A DNA stretch of 64,000 nt from NCBI GenBank assembly GCA_049840875.1, contig JASGJE010000012.1, forward strand, positions 1 through 64,000, read 5' to 3'. The notes beneath the pieces are model-generated. The model saw only the letters and a program-made list of their open reading frames with translations, had not been told where the DNA came from and made no database searches. Source of the stretch: JAFDYH01 sp049840875 (lineage in GTDB: Bacteria > Bacteroidota > Bacteroidia > Chitinophagales > Chitinophagaceae). Every line of letters begins with the position of its first letter. The first letter of the stretch is position 1. The translations under genes were made by a program, and so were the position numbers. Below are positions 26,893-36,244 of the stretch, piece by piece.

Positions 26893-29334
26893 ATGAGGAA
26901 ACGTTTATTTTTTATTGCCAGTTGTATTATTTCGTTTAGTATTAGTTGTTTTTCACAGGCCGATGTCGAATTAAAGTTTAAAGAACCAGCCACACATTTT
27001 ACAGCTTCATCGCCATTGGGAAATGGCAGATTGGGTGCAATGGTGTTTGGTAATCCAAATAAAGAACGCATTGTACTGAATGAGATTTCGATGTGGTCAG
27101 GCGGTGTTGAAAACCCGAATAAGGAGAATGCTTGGCAATATCTGAAACCGATTCAACAATTATTACTGGAAGGAAAAAATATCGAAGCGCAAAAATTGTT
27201 GCAACAGCATTTTGTTTGTGCGGGAAAAGGGTCTGGGTTCGGTAATGGCGCCAACGTTAAGTTTGGTTGTTATCAAACACTAGGTGATTTATGGCTGCAA
27301 TGGAAAGATACAACCTCAGCAATATCGTCATATAATCGCTCACTGCATATCGACAGTGCATATAATGTTGTATCGTGGGAGAGAAACGGAATACGGTTTA
27401 AGGAAGAAGCAATCGTTTCCGCTCCGCAACAAGCTATCATTATCAGACTTAGCGCTTCGCAAAAGAATGCTTTGCAGTTTGCAGTTGGTTTATCAAGAAA
27501 AGAAAGAGCTAAGGTTAATGCTAAGAATAATTTCATCCAATTAACGGGCTCTCTGAACGGAGGCGATGGCGACAAAGGAATAGATTACGCAGCTGTTTTG
27601 CAGGTAGTGCCGATAGGAGGTACGATTGCAAATAAAGAAGGCGCAATAGAGATCAATAATGCTACAGAGTGTTTATTAATCATTACTGCAGGTACCAATC
27701 TTAACTGGCCAACTGTTGAAAAACGTGGGCCAAATCCACTGCCAAAAGCTTTGCAACAAAACCAATCTGCTTCAAAAGTTTCATGGGTGCAATCTGTCGC
27801 TAATCATGTGAAAGATTATCAATCTTATTTTAATCGTTGCCGGTTAAAACTCGGAGAAACAACCTTAGAAAATAATCTGTCTATTCCCGAAAGATTGCAA
27901 CGTTTGCAGGCAGGTAATGAAGATGCGGCATTGGTAAGTCTTTACTTTAATTTCGGACGATACCTTATGATCTCTTCTTCGCGGCCTGGTGGTATGCCTG
28001 CTAACCTGCAAGGTCTTTGGGCTGAAGAATATCAAACTCCCTGGAATGGTGACTACCATATTGATATCAACGTACAGATGAATTATTGGTTATCGGATCC
28101 AACCAATTTAGCTGATTGTCAGCAACCCGCATTTACCTTACTGAAGCAAATGGCAAAATATGGGGAACGAACTGCGAAGGCTTATTATAATACTAATGGT
28201 TGGGTGGCGCATGTCATTTATAACCCCTGGGGATTTACGGCGCCGGGTGAAGGAGCAGAGTGGGGTTCTACAATGACCGGAGGAGCATGGTTGGCCACTC
28301 ATTTATTACAGCATTACCAGTTTAACCCGGGTAAAACTTTTTTACAACAATATTATCCCATATTAAAAGGCGCTGCACAATTTTTCAAAAGCATTTTAAT
28401 TAAAGAACCTAAACACGGCTGGTTGGTAACAGCGCCATCTAATTCACCAGAAAATACCTACGTACTTCCTGATGGGCAAGAGGGCAATACTTGCATGGGA
28501 CCAACCATCGACATGCAAATCGGTAGACAACTGCTATTAGGCACCGCAGACGCTGCTAAAGCTTTAGGTGTGGATAAAGGATGGGCTGATAGTTTGATAA
28601 CAACAGCAGCGGCATTGGCACCCAATCAAATCAGCAGCAGAACAGGTGCGTTGCAGGAATGGCTGGAAGATTATCAGGAGCAGGATGTTCATCACCGACA
28701 CGTGTCGCCATTGTATGGATTGCATCCATATGATGAAATTACTCCGTGGGATACACCTGAATTAGCTGCAGCAACAAAGAGAACATTGGAAAGAAGAGGT
28801 GATGAAGGTACTGGTTGGAGTCGCGCCTGGAAGATTGCTTTCTGGTCAAGATTGGGTGATGGCGATCATGCTTATAAAATGCTGAAAGCATTATTAGAGC
28901 CAGCAACTGCGGGTAGCGAAATAAACATGAGCTCAGGCGCAGGTACCTACACAAATTTATTTGATGCACATCCTCCATTCCAGATTGATGGAAACTTTGG
29001 AGCTACTGCTGCTATTTCCGAATTTTTTGTTCAAAGCCAGGGAAAAGAGGAAGTAATTCGGCTGTTGCCTGCGTTACCTTCTTCTGCAACATTTCAAAAT
29101 GGAAGTATAAAAGGAATGCGGGCAAGAAATGGATTTGAAATCGACTTTAACTGGAATGATGGCAAAGTGAAAACAGTAACGATTAAATCATTGTATGGTA
29201 AACCCTGTAAGATTGCGATGCCCGAGAAATCAATTGTAAGTGATAAATCGGGCAAAAGGATACGTTCGTCATTTGGAAACGGAGTGTTGAATTTTAATAC
29301 AGAAGCCGGAAATAGTTATGTACTTTCTTTTTGA
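26893..29334 (+). CDS. Secreted GH95 alpha-L-fucosidase (or related L-galactosidase)
   Basis: Inverting exo-glycosidase that removes alpha-1,2-linked L-fucose (some members prefer L-galactose). 813 residues: signal peptide about 1-21 (SCFSQ); N-terminal GH95/GH65N_2 beta domain about 25-260, opening with FTASSPLGNGRLGAMVFGNP; (alpha/alpha)6 catalytic domain about 300-690 with SSSRPGGMPANLQGLWAEEY, TPWNGDYHIDINVQMNYW, EWLEDYQEQDVHHRHVSPLYGLHP, GTGWSRAWKIAFWSRLGDG and FDAHPPFQIDGNFGATAAI; C-terminal beta domain to the end. All signature stretches of the family are intact. Lies 24 bases after the PLP gene in the operator-led operon; acts with GH29 on fucosylated glycans outside the cytoplasm. 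Confidence 0.95.
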   Translation: MRKRLFFIASCIISFSISCFSQADVELKFKEPATHFTASSPLGNGRLGAMVFGNPNKERIVLNEISMWSGGVENPNKENAWQYLKPIQQLLLEGKNIEAQKLLQQHFVCAGKGSGFGNGANVKFGCYQTLGDLWLQWKDTTSAISSYNRSLHIDSAYNVVSWERNGIRFKEEAIVSAPQQAIIIRLSASQKNALQFAVGLSRKERAKVNAKNNFIQLTGSLNGGDGDKGIDYAAVLQVVPIGGTIANKEGAIEINNATECLLIITAGTNLNWPTVEKRGPNPLPKALQQNQSASKVSWVQSVANHVKDYQSYFNRCRLKLGETTLENNLSIPERLQRLQAGNEDAALVSLYFNFGRYLMISSSRPGGMPANLQGLWAEEYQTPWNGDYHIDINVQMNYWLSDPTNLADCQQPAFTLLKQMAKYGERTAKAYYNTNGWVAHVIYNPWGFTAPGEGAEWGSTMTGGAWLATHLLQHYQFNPGKTFLQQYYPILKGAAQFFKSILIKEPKHGWLVTAPSNSPENTYVLPDGQEGNTCMGPTIDMQIGRQLLLGTADAAKALGVDKGWADSLITTAAALAPNQISSRTGALQEWLEDYQEQDVHHRHVSPLYGLHPYDEITPWDTPELAAATKRTLERRGDEGTGWSRAWKIAFWSRLGDGDHAYKMLKALLEPATAGSEINMSSGAGTYTNLFDAHPPFQIDGNFGATAAISEFFVQSQGKEEVIRLLPALPSSATFQNGSIKGMRARNGFEIDFNWNDGKVKTVTIKSLYGKPCKIAMPEKSIVSDKSGKRIRSSFGNGVLNFNTEAGNSYVLSF

Positions 29335-29339
29335 TTTTG

Positions 29340-29386
29340 CTTGTACAAATCTTAAGTGAAACTTTTGATTTGTACAAGAATCAAAA
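29340..29386. repeat. Overlapping, mutually exclusive inverted repeats
   Basis: Arm CTTGTACAAATC (29340-29351) is the perfect inverse of GATTTGTACAAG (29367-29378). A second pair, TTTTGATT (29363-29370) and AATCAAAA (29379-29386), overlaps the right arm, so only one hairpin can form at a time. TTGTACAA, itself a palindrome, occurs twice 29 bases apart. It lies between the GH95 gene and the next glycosidase. It could be an operator pair or an attenuator; no long T-run follows. Confidence 0.6.
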
Positions 29387-29453
29387 GAGTTTGTTTCCGC
29401 AAAGTTTTATTCGAACACTTCTGCAGAGCATTAAAAAGATAAAATAATATTAC

Positions 29454-31643
29454 ATGAAGAGGCAAATTCTGCTATTCTTTATCGCAATGACAGTTGTGGC
29501 TTTGGCGTATTCTCAATCTCTCCCTGTATGGAATGCACAATCAGATAAATTAACTGCTACGGATTGGTTGGTAAAAGGAACGACAGTAAAAGCTGGTATA
29601 TATGAGACGGGAGATAAAAAAAACCTGGTACTTTATAATGGCCTTGTGAAAAGAACATTTCGCATTGCACCAAACGTGGCTTGCATCGATTTCAAAAACA
29701 TGAGTAATGGTCAGCAACTACTTCGGGCTGTAAAACCGGAAGCAAGGATAACGATTGATAAAATCGCTTACAATATAGGTGGTTTATATGGTCAATCGGA
29801 AAACGCTTATCTGTTACCTGATTGGGTGAATGATTTCAATCAGCATGACAGCGATTTTCATTTTGTTCGATTTGAAACAAGCGACCTGAAACCATTTCTG
29901 CAATGGAAGAGCAGAACATGGACATTTAATAAATCGCAACCGACCGGAAAGGTTCTTTCTTTTATCTGCCAGTCTTCTTTAACCGATCTTAAAGGAATAA
30001 TGATTCGGGTTAACTACGAATTGTATGATGGAATTCCGTTAATTGTGAAATGGATTTCAATAGAAAATAAAACCCAGAAAACAGTTGCAATCGGCCACAT
30101 TGTAAACGAGTCGTTGGCATTGGTAGAAGAAGAAAGCGCTGTTGTAGGATCGCCGGAACAGATGAAGAAACAACATGGCATTTATCTTGAAACCAACTAT
30201 GCTTTCAACAATGCTATGCGATATGATATAAGCGATCAGACCACGCATTGGAAGACAGACAGCGTTTATACTTCACAGGTAAATTATAATTATCAAACGC
30301 CTGCTCTGCTTGAAGTCTATCCTGAAAAAGTGATCAGTGTTGATCTCAAACCCGGCGAATCGTTCAAATCTGTTCGCACACATGAATTACTCATGGATAG
30401 TTATGACCGTGAGCGACGTGGATTGGCCATTCGCAGAATGTATGAAACCGTTGCACCCTGGACAACGCAGAATCCAATCTTCATGCACCTTGTCAGCGAA
30501 AATGATGAGCAGGTAATTAACGCAGTGAATCAATGCGCCGCTACGGGATATGAAGCATTGATTTTAAGCTTCGGTAGTCATTGTAATATGGAAGATGCTT
30601 CTGCGGAGAATATTGCCAAATGGAAAAAACTTGCTGACTATGCACACAGTAAAGGTATTTTAATTGGCAGTTATTCATTGTTCAGTTCGAGGAGAATTAG
30701 CGATGAAGATGATGTGATTGATCCGGCTACCGGTAAACCCGGCGGTGCATTCTTTGGCAATGCACCTTGTTATGGTAGTAAATGGGGATTGAACTACCTG
30801 GCAACAATAGAGAAGTTCATTAAAGAAACAGGATTCGATTTATTTGAAAATGACGGCCCTTATCCGGGTGATTTATGTGGATCAACTGTTCATCCCGGCC
30901 ATAAAGATTTGTTTGATAGTCAATGGCGGCAAATGGAATTGCAGAAGAGTATGTACCACTGGTGTAATGAAAATGGAGTGTATGTAAACGCACCCGATTG
31001 GTATTTTATGGATGGTACCAACAAAATTGCAATCGGTTATCGCGAAGTAAACTTTTCGCTACCAAGAGAAAATCAAATGATCCTGAATCGACAGAACATC
31101 TTTGACGGGCTTTGGGAAAAATCACCATCGATGAGTTGGGGCTTTGTTCCATTGACAAAATACCAGGGCGGCGGACCGGAAGCTGTTCTGGAGCCGCTGA
31201 ATGAACATTTGAAAGACTATCAACAGTTAATGGTACAATATTACGGAGCAGGTGTTCAGGCCTGTTATCGCGGTCCGCGATTATATGATACAGATAGTAC
31301 ACGGCAAACTGTAAGTAATGTTGTAAACTGGTATAAAAAATATCGGGGCATTCTGAATTCAGATATCATTCACCTGCGCCGTGCTGATGGCCGCGATTGG
31401 GATGGTTGGCTACATGTAAATCCTAACTTGAAAACAAAAGGAATGTTGTTGCTATTTAATCCATTAAAGCAAAGCATAACGAGAACAATACAGGTTCCGC
31501 TTTATTATACAGGGCTGACACAAAAAGCAACATTGAAAGAGAAAGGTGTAAATTCAAAGAGTTACCCGGTTAGCAGAGATTATAACGTTGAAATAAATAT
31601 TAGCATTCCAGCTGAAAGTTATACGTGGTATGAGATAGAATAA
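29454..31643 (+). CDS. Secreted clan-D (GH36/GH27-like) glycoside hydrolase
   Basis: 729 residues. Signal peptide about 1-20 (ALAYSQ). Residues about 30-330 form a beta-supersandwich like the GH36 N-terminal domain. A (beta/alpha)8-like part follows (about 335-600): EALILSFGSHCNMED, LADYAHSKGILIGSYSLFSS, and ETGFDLFENDGPYPGDLC with Asp near 462 and Asp near 467, where clan-D enzymes place the nucleophile. A C-terminal beta domain comes last (about 640-729). It is annotated in related genomes loosely as alpha-galactosidase, but the substrate is not established. Its position in the operon with GH29 and GH95, 119 bases after GH95, suggests a debranching role on the same fucose-containing glycan. 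Family number uncertain. Confidence 0.65.
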   Translation: MKRQILLFFIAMTVVALAYSQSLPVWNAQSDKLTATDWLVKGTTVKAGIYETGDKKNLVLYNGLVKRTFRIAPNVACIDFKNMSNGQQLLRAVKPEARITIDKIAYNIGGLYGQSENAYLLPDWVNDFNQHDSDFHFVRFETSDLKPFLQWKSRTWTFNKSQPTGKVLSFICQSSLTDLKGIMIRVNYELYDGIPLIVKWISIENKTQKTVAIGHIVNESLALVEEESAVVGSPEQMKKQHGIYLETNYAFNNAMRYDISDQTTHWKTDSVYTSQVNYNYQTPALLEVYPEKVISVDLKPGESFKSVRTHELLMDSYDRERRGLAIRRMYETVAPWTTQNPIFMHLVSENDEQVINAVNQCAATGYEALILSFGSHCNMEDASAENIAKWKKLADYAHSKGILIGSYSLFSSRRISDEDDVIDPATGKPGGAFFGNAPCYGSKWGLNYLATIEKFIKETGFDLFENDGPYPGDLCGSTVHPGHKDLFDSQWRQMELQKSMYHWCNENGVYVNAPDWYFMDGTNKIAIGYREVNFSLPRENQMILNRQNIFDGLWEKSPSMSWGFVPLTKYQGGGPEAVLEPLNEHLKDYQQLMVQYYGAGVQACYRGPRLYDTDSTRQTVSNVVNWYKKYRGILNSDIIHLRRADGRDWDGWLHVNPNLKTKGMLLLFNPLKQSITRTIQVPLYYTGLTQKATLKEKGVNSKSYPVSRDYNVEINISIPAESYTWYEIE

Positions 31644-31644
31644 G

Positions 31645-31658
31645 GTCAAACGTTTGCC
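31645..31658. promoter_or_regulatory. LacI-type operator before the DUF5107-TPR gene
   Basis: GTCAAACGTTTGCC with core CAAACGTTTG (31647-31656), starting two bases after the stop of the upstream glycosidase gene and about 70 bases before the ATG at 31725. TATAAT at 31696 may be part of the promoter. Same core as at 21786 and 40773. Confidence 0.6.
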
Positions 31659-31724
31659 TGAATTGCGACATTGTAGCCGTCACGTTCTCCTTTATTATAA
31701 TTTTAGGCGTACTAAATACTAAGT

Positions 31725-34700
31725 ATGCTTTTTCGTTCCTCACTGTGTGCAATCTTTTTATTGATCTGTTGCTTTGGTTTTTCACAAAACAAAGCAACAA
31801 TCAAAGAATATAAAAAGACATTTACTACATATCCTTATTCAGATCCAGACCCGGTTCCTGACTTCAGTAAGATATATCCTTACTATCGGTTCGATGGTTT
31901 TACAGAGAAATCAATTCAGAAGGAATGGAAGGTTGTTGAACTGGAAAATGATTTTATTAAAGTAATGATCTTACCAGAGATTGGCGGAAAGATCTGGGCT
32001 GCGATTGAAAAATCGACAAATCAACCTTTCATTTATTATAATCACGTTGTGAAATTCAGGGATGTCGCTATGCGCGGACCATGGACCAGTGGCGGTATCG
32101 AAGCGAACTACGGTATTATCGGTCATACACCCAACAGCGCTTCACCGGTAGATTATGCATTGAAACAAAAAGAAGATGGAAGTGTAAGTTGCTATATAGG
32201 TTGGCTTGATTTGCTGACTAGAACAAATTGGTGCATTGAAATAAATCTTCCAGCTGATAAGGCATTTTTTACAACACATTCTACCTGGTATAATAACACA
32301 CCACTTGAACAACCTTATTATCATTGGATGAACGTGGGCATCAAAACAAAAGGTAACCTGCAATTTATTTATCCCGGTACGAAATACATCGGTCACGAAG
32401 GAGAATATGCAGACTGGCCAGTCAATAAATCAAATGGCAAGCATATCGATTTTTATGAGCAAAACAATTTTGGAGGATATAAATCATATCACGTCTTTGG
32501 CAAATACACAGATTTCTTCGGCGCTTACTGGCATGATGATGATTATGGAATGGCTCGTTATGCTACGCATGATGAAAAGGCGGGGAAAAAAATATGGATC
32601 TGGGGATTATCACAACAAGGAATGATTTGGGAAAAACTGTTGACAGATAACGATGGTCAGTATGCAGAAATACAATCTGGTCGTTTATTCAACCAGAATG
32701 CGGAAGGAAGTACATTAACGCCGTTCAAACATGTAAGCTTTGAGCCATACGCAACAGATGAATGGACGGAATATTGGTACCCTGTTTTGAAAACCAAAGG
32801 TTTTGTAAAAGCAAATGAATATGGCGCATTGAATGTGATTGTTGATAATGGGATGATCAAAATCTATTTTTCTCCTGTGCGGGAATTGAATGATCAATTA
32901 ACAATACGACAGAACGGTAAGACCATTTATGATAAGAAAGTTCATTTTTCACCATTGAAAGTTTTCGCTGATTCAATTGCAATTAATGACCTTCAACGTG
33001 ATTTTATAGTTTCCATCGGTGAAAATAAACTGGTTTATAATTCTTCAATTCAAGCCGATGATTTAAACAGACCGGTAGATGCGCCAAAAGATTTCGATTG
33101 GAATAGTGCTTATGGCAATTATCTCGCCGGCAAAGAATTGATGGATCAACGATTGTACGCAAGGGCCGAAGAGAAGTTATCTAAGTCTATTGCACTGGAT
33201 GGAAATTTTATTCCTTCATTAAATAAGATGGCCGAACTCTGCTATCATAATATGCAATACGATAAAGCGCTTGCATTATCAAAGAAAGCATTGAGTATCG
33301 ATACGCATGATGGCGCTTCAAACTATTATTATGGACTGATCAATGAACAGTTAGGCAATAGCACAGATGCTAAAGATGGTTTTGATCTTGCTACGTTATC
33401 AGCCTCTTACCGGGATGCTGCCTATACAGCATTGGCAAGAATTTATCTTGGCGAAAAGAATTATGAAAGAGCATTGTCATATGCCGATAAAGCTCTTTTT
33501 TATAATGCCGGAAATGTTTCCGCCTACAAAACAAAAGCAATTGTTTATCGTAAACTTCAACAAAAGAAAGAAGCCGACGAAGTATGGGTAATACTTGAAA
33601 AAATAAACCCATTGAATCATTTTTCTTCTTTTGAAAAATATTTGTGGAGCAAAGACGAAAAGGACAAGAAAGATTTCATCAGTGAAATACAAAATGAGCA
33701 ACCTTATCAATCTTTTCTTGAACTGGCGATGGATTACTACAATGCTGGCTGTTATGATGATGCATTGAAGACACTGGAATTGTCTCCGTCTCATACATTG
33801 ATTAGTTATTGGAAGGGATATTTAAATTCTAAACTAGGAAATGCCGGAAAAGAATTTATTGCGGAGGGCAGTAAGAGTCCTATCGCTTTTGTAATGCCGT
33901 TCCGTGCAGAATCACTACAAATGCTGCAATGGGTTACATCGCAAACGGATGACTGGAAGCCTCGTTATTATCTGGCTTTATTGTATAATTCTACAAACAA
34001 TGTCGAAGAAAGCAGAAACCTGATGAATGCAATCGGCGATTTACCAAAGGAAAGTTCTTTCTATGCAACAAGAGCGGCAATGGATAGTGAAGATGCAAAA
34101 AAAGAAAAGGATTTATTAAAAGCCTATGAACTGGACAAAGAACAATGGCGATATACAAAAAAGTTAGCTGAATTTTATTTGACCAAACAGGATGACACAA
34201 AAGCGCTTTCTTTTACCGAATCATTTTATAAATCGCATACTGATAACTACATCATCGGCTTGTTGTATGCCAAATGTCTTTTGCAAAATAAGCGCTATGC
34301 AGATGCGTCTTCACTTTTATCAGGCTTGCATATTATCCCATTTGAAGGCGCCACAGAAGGACGTGAATTGTATAGACTATTGATGTTGAATCAAGCTATT
34401 CAATCTATAAGAGACAATAAATACAAAAAGGCTTTCGGATTTCTGGCAAAAGCGAAATTGTTTCCCGAAAATCTTGGTTCGGGTAAGCCGTATGATGAAG
34501 ACATCGATTACAGGGCGGAATATTATCTCGCTGCGATCTGCTCCGAAAAGATGAGAAATAAAGAAGCTGCGGATAAGATGTATAAAGGAGTAGCTGGTTG
34601 GCAGAGTAAAAGTCTTGGTTATAGAGCGAATATTATTTTACAGGCCTGGGCACTAAGGCGCTCAGGTGACGAGACCGCAGCGAATGAGTTGATTGAAAAA

Positions 34701-34832
34701 ACAGTCAACACGGCAAAAAAATCAGGGAATGCCCCTTTCATCAGAGACCTGTATGAAAAGAGACCGATCAGTGATTCGAAAATTGCAGATGGTAATAGTT
34801 TATTAATAGAAGAGATTGGAGGCTTGCAGTAA
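31725..34832 (+). CDS. Secreted DUF5107 protein with TPR repeats
   Basis: 1035 residues with a signal peptide (about 1-22, CCFGFSQ). Residues about 45-345 form the DUF5107 domain: WKVVELENDFIKVMILPEIGGKIWAAIEKSTNQPFIYYN, FRDVAMRGPWTSGGIEANYGIIGHTPNSASPVDY, PYYHWMNVGIKTKGNLQFIYPG. This is a beta-sandwich resembling the galactose-mutarotase/GH fold. The remaining two thirds are helical TPR-like repeats (KELMDQRLYARAEEKLSKSIALD, MQYDKALALSKKALSIDTHDGASNYYYG, KNYERALSYADKALFYNAG). Proteins of this type occur in Bacteroidota and Actinobacteria glycan loci; function not established. It has its own LacI-type operator, so it is coregulated with the fucosidases. A strong terminator follows at 35034. 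Confidence 0.85.
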   Translation: MLFRSSLCAIFLLICCFGFSQNKATIKEYKKTFTTYPYSDPDPVPDFSKIYPYYRFDGFTEKSIQKEWKVVELENDFIKVMILPEIGGKIWAAIEKSTNQPFIYYNHVVKFRDVAMRGPWTSGGIEANYGIIGHTPNSASPVDYALKQKEDGSVSCYIGWLDLLTRTNWCIEINLPADKAFFTTHSTWYNNTPLEQPYYHWMNVGIKTKGNLQFIYPGTKYIGHEGEYADWPVNKSNGKHIDFYEQNNFGGYKSYHVFGKYTDFFGAYWHDDDYGMARYATHDEKAGKKIWIWGLSQQGMIWEKLLTDNDGQYAEIQSGRLFNQNAEGSTLTPFKHVSFEPYATDEWTEYWYPVLKTKGFVKANEYGALNVIVDNGMIKIYFSPVRELNDQLTIRQNGKTIYDKKVHFSPLKVFADSIAINDLQRDFIVSIGENKLVYNSSIQADDLNRPVDAPKDFDWNSAYGNYLAGKELMDQRLYARAEEKLSKSIALDGNFIPSLNKMAELCYHNMQYDKALALSKKALSIDTHDGASNYYYGLINEQLGNSTDAKDGFDLATLSASYRDAAYTALARIYLGEKNYERALSYADKALFYNAGNVSAYKTKAIVYRKLQQKKEADEVWVILEKINPLNHFSSFEKYLWSKDEKDKKDFISEIQNEQPYQSFLELAMDYYNAGCYDDALKTLELSPSHTLISYWKGYLNSKLGNAGKEFIAEGSKSPIAFVMPFRAESLQMLQWVTSQTDDWKPRYYLALLYNSTNNVEESRNLMNAIGDLPKESSFYATRAAMDSEDAKKEKDLLKAYELDKEQWRYTKKLAEFYLTKQDDTKALSFTESFYKSHTDNYIIGLLYAKCLLQNKRYADASSLLSGLHIIPFEGATEGRELYRLLMLNQAIQSIRDNKYKKAFGFLAKAKLFPENLGSGKPYDEDIDYRAEYYLAAICSEKMRNKEAADKMYKGVAGWQSKSLGYRANIILQAWALRRSGDETAANELIEKTVNTAKKSGNAPFIRDLYEKRPISDSKIADGNSLLIEEIGGLQ

Positions 34833-34930
34833 CTACAAATAGGCTTTTGTTCGACCGCTTTGGTAGGCTGGAACAGTGGCGTTCCGGTTTAACGATGTAA
34901 TGAAGCGGGTAATCTGTAAAAAAAAGGAGT

Positions 34931-34952
34931 AGGCCGATAAAATTAAGTCGGC
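34931..34952. repeat. Hairpin GGCCGA/TCGGCC in the spacer after the DUF5107 gene
   Basis: Six-base perfect stem with a ten-base AT loop, between an A-run and a second A-run. The lack of a T-run on the plus strand makes it a poor terminator; it may be a REP-type element. The spacer 34833-35134 also holds the terminator at 35034. Confidence 0.45.
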
Positions 34953-35033
34953 CCGAAAAAAATATTTACGTTTAATTTTTACAAACAGGAAAAGTTTTTC
35001 AACCAAAAGCCGTCAAATTTGCGTGTCGGAAAT

Positions 35034-35067
35034 AGCATACCGGAAATTAGCTGGTATGCTGTTTTTT
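35034..35067 (+). terminator. Rho-independent terminator ahead of the RND operon
   Basis: Perfect stem AGCATACC (35034-35041) / GGTATGCT (35053-35060), 11-base loop, then GTTTTTTC. It separates the DUF5107 gene from the efflux operon. Confidence 0.88.
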
Positions 35068-35134
35068 CATAAGCCCCTTAATCATTACGTAACAGCCTGC
35101 TGCCAGGTAAACTTACATTCGTTAATATTTGAGT

Positions 35135-36217
35135 ATGATTTTTGAAAAAGTCAGGAGCTATCCACGATCTTTTTTTTACTGTGTTTCATTTTTTGTTTGT
35201 GCCACCGTATTTTTTGCCTGCAAGGGTAAACCCAAGGCAATGAAACCAAAAGAAAGTCCGCCGCCAGTCGTTGATATTATTATTGCCTCGCCTCAACAAG
35301 TCACTAATACTATAGAAGCTAACGGCACCGTGCTTGCTAATGAATATGTCGAACTGCATCCTGAAGTAAGTGGACGCATTACTTATCTTAATGTAAAAGA
35401 AGGTGACCACGTTACGCAAGGATCGATCATTGCACGCATCAATGATGCAGACCTTGAGGCGCAGGTGCAAAAGAGCAAAGTACAATTGGATATTGCTCAG
35501 AAAACAGAAGAGCGATACAAGAAATTGCTGGATGTAAACGGAATCAATCAAAGCGATTACGATAACGCAGTGAATATAGTAGAAGGTTTGAAGGCGGACA
35601 TTGCATATACGCAAACCCTGATTGATAAAACAATCATCCATGCTCCGTTTAGCGGCACAGTAGGTTTGAGACAAGTAAGCCCGGGAGCATTTGTTACTCC
35701 AACCGATATTATCGCCAGCATACAGCAACTGGATAAAATTAAAGTCGACTTTACAATTCCTGAGCAATATAGTTATGTAATAAAGAAAGGAAGTACTGTT
35801 GATGTGGAAGTGGATGCAGGAAAAGGAATACTGAAGAAGGCGGTAATCATCGCAACCGAACCACAGATCAATCAGAATAGCCGCAACCTTTTAGTGAGAA
35901 CTATTTTACAAAATGGAAAGGCAAATCCCGGATCGTTTGTAAAAGTCTATATCGCTTCAGACGTTGACAAGAAGGCGATAATGATTCCTACTAACTCGAT
36001 TATTCCTGATGATAAAAACAACCAGGTCGTTTTGGTGAAAGGTGGAAAGGCATCCTTTGTAAACGTGACAACAGGTTTGCGTTTATCCAATAATGTTGAA
36101 ATAACAAAAGGAATAAGCGCCGGTGACTCTGTGGTAGTTACCGGTGTATTATTTGTAAGGCCAAAGAACGACGTAAAAGTAAGATCGGTAAAAAAACTCG
36201 AAGACCTCGATAAATAA
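35135..36217 (+). CDS. RND efflux periplasmic adaptor (membrane fusion protein)
   Basis: Links an RND pump with an outer-membrane channel. 360 residues from the ATG at 35135; the TTG two codons earlier is unlikely. Lipoprotein-type N-terminus (FFVCATVFFAC, Cys near 31), so it is anchored to the periplasmic face. Then the lipoyl/barrel-sandwich halves (VELHPEVSGRITYLNVKEGDHVTQGSIIARIND and IIHAPFSGTVGLRQVSPGAFV) around a helical hairpin (about 105-165), followed by the beta-barrel and the membrane-proximal domain (VVTGVLFVRPKNDVKVR). First gene of a three-gene efflux operon, 27 bases before the pump gene. The substrate cannot be predicted. Confidence 0.93.
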   Translation: MIFEKVRSYPRSFFYCVSFFVCATVFFACKGKPKAMKPKESPPPVVDIIIASPQQVTNTIEANGTVLANEYVELHPEVSGRITYLNVKEGDHVTQGSIIARINDADLEAQVQKSKVQLDIAQKTEERYKKLLDVNGINQSDYDNAVNIVEGLKADIAYTQTLIDKTIIHAPFSGTVGLRQVSPGAFVTPTDIIASIQQLDKIKVDFTIPEQYSYVIKKGSTVDVEVDAGKGILKKAVIIATEPQINQNSRNLLVRTILQNGKANPGSFVKVYIASDVDKKAIMIPTNSIIPDDKNNQVVLVKGGKASFVNVTTGLRLSNNVEITKGISAGDSVVVTGVLFVRPKNDVKVRSVKKLEDLDK

Positions 36218-36244
36218 ACTTTTCTTAAGCGGATAACAGAGCCC

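Noticed and set aside
35186..35767. 193-codon minus-strand frame opposite the membrane fusion protein
   Set aside because: Long but Cys-rich and without family features; overlaps the lipoyl domains on the plus strand.
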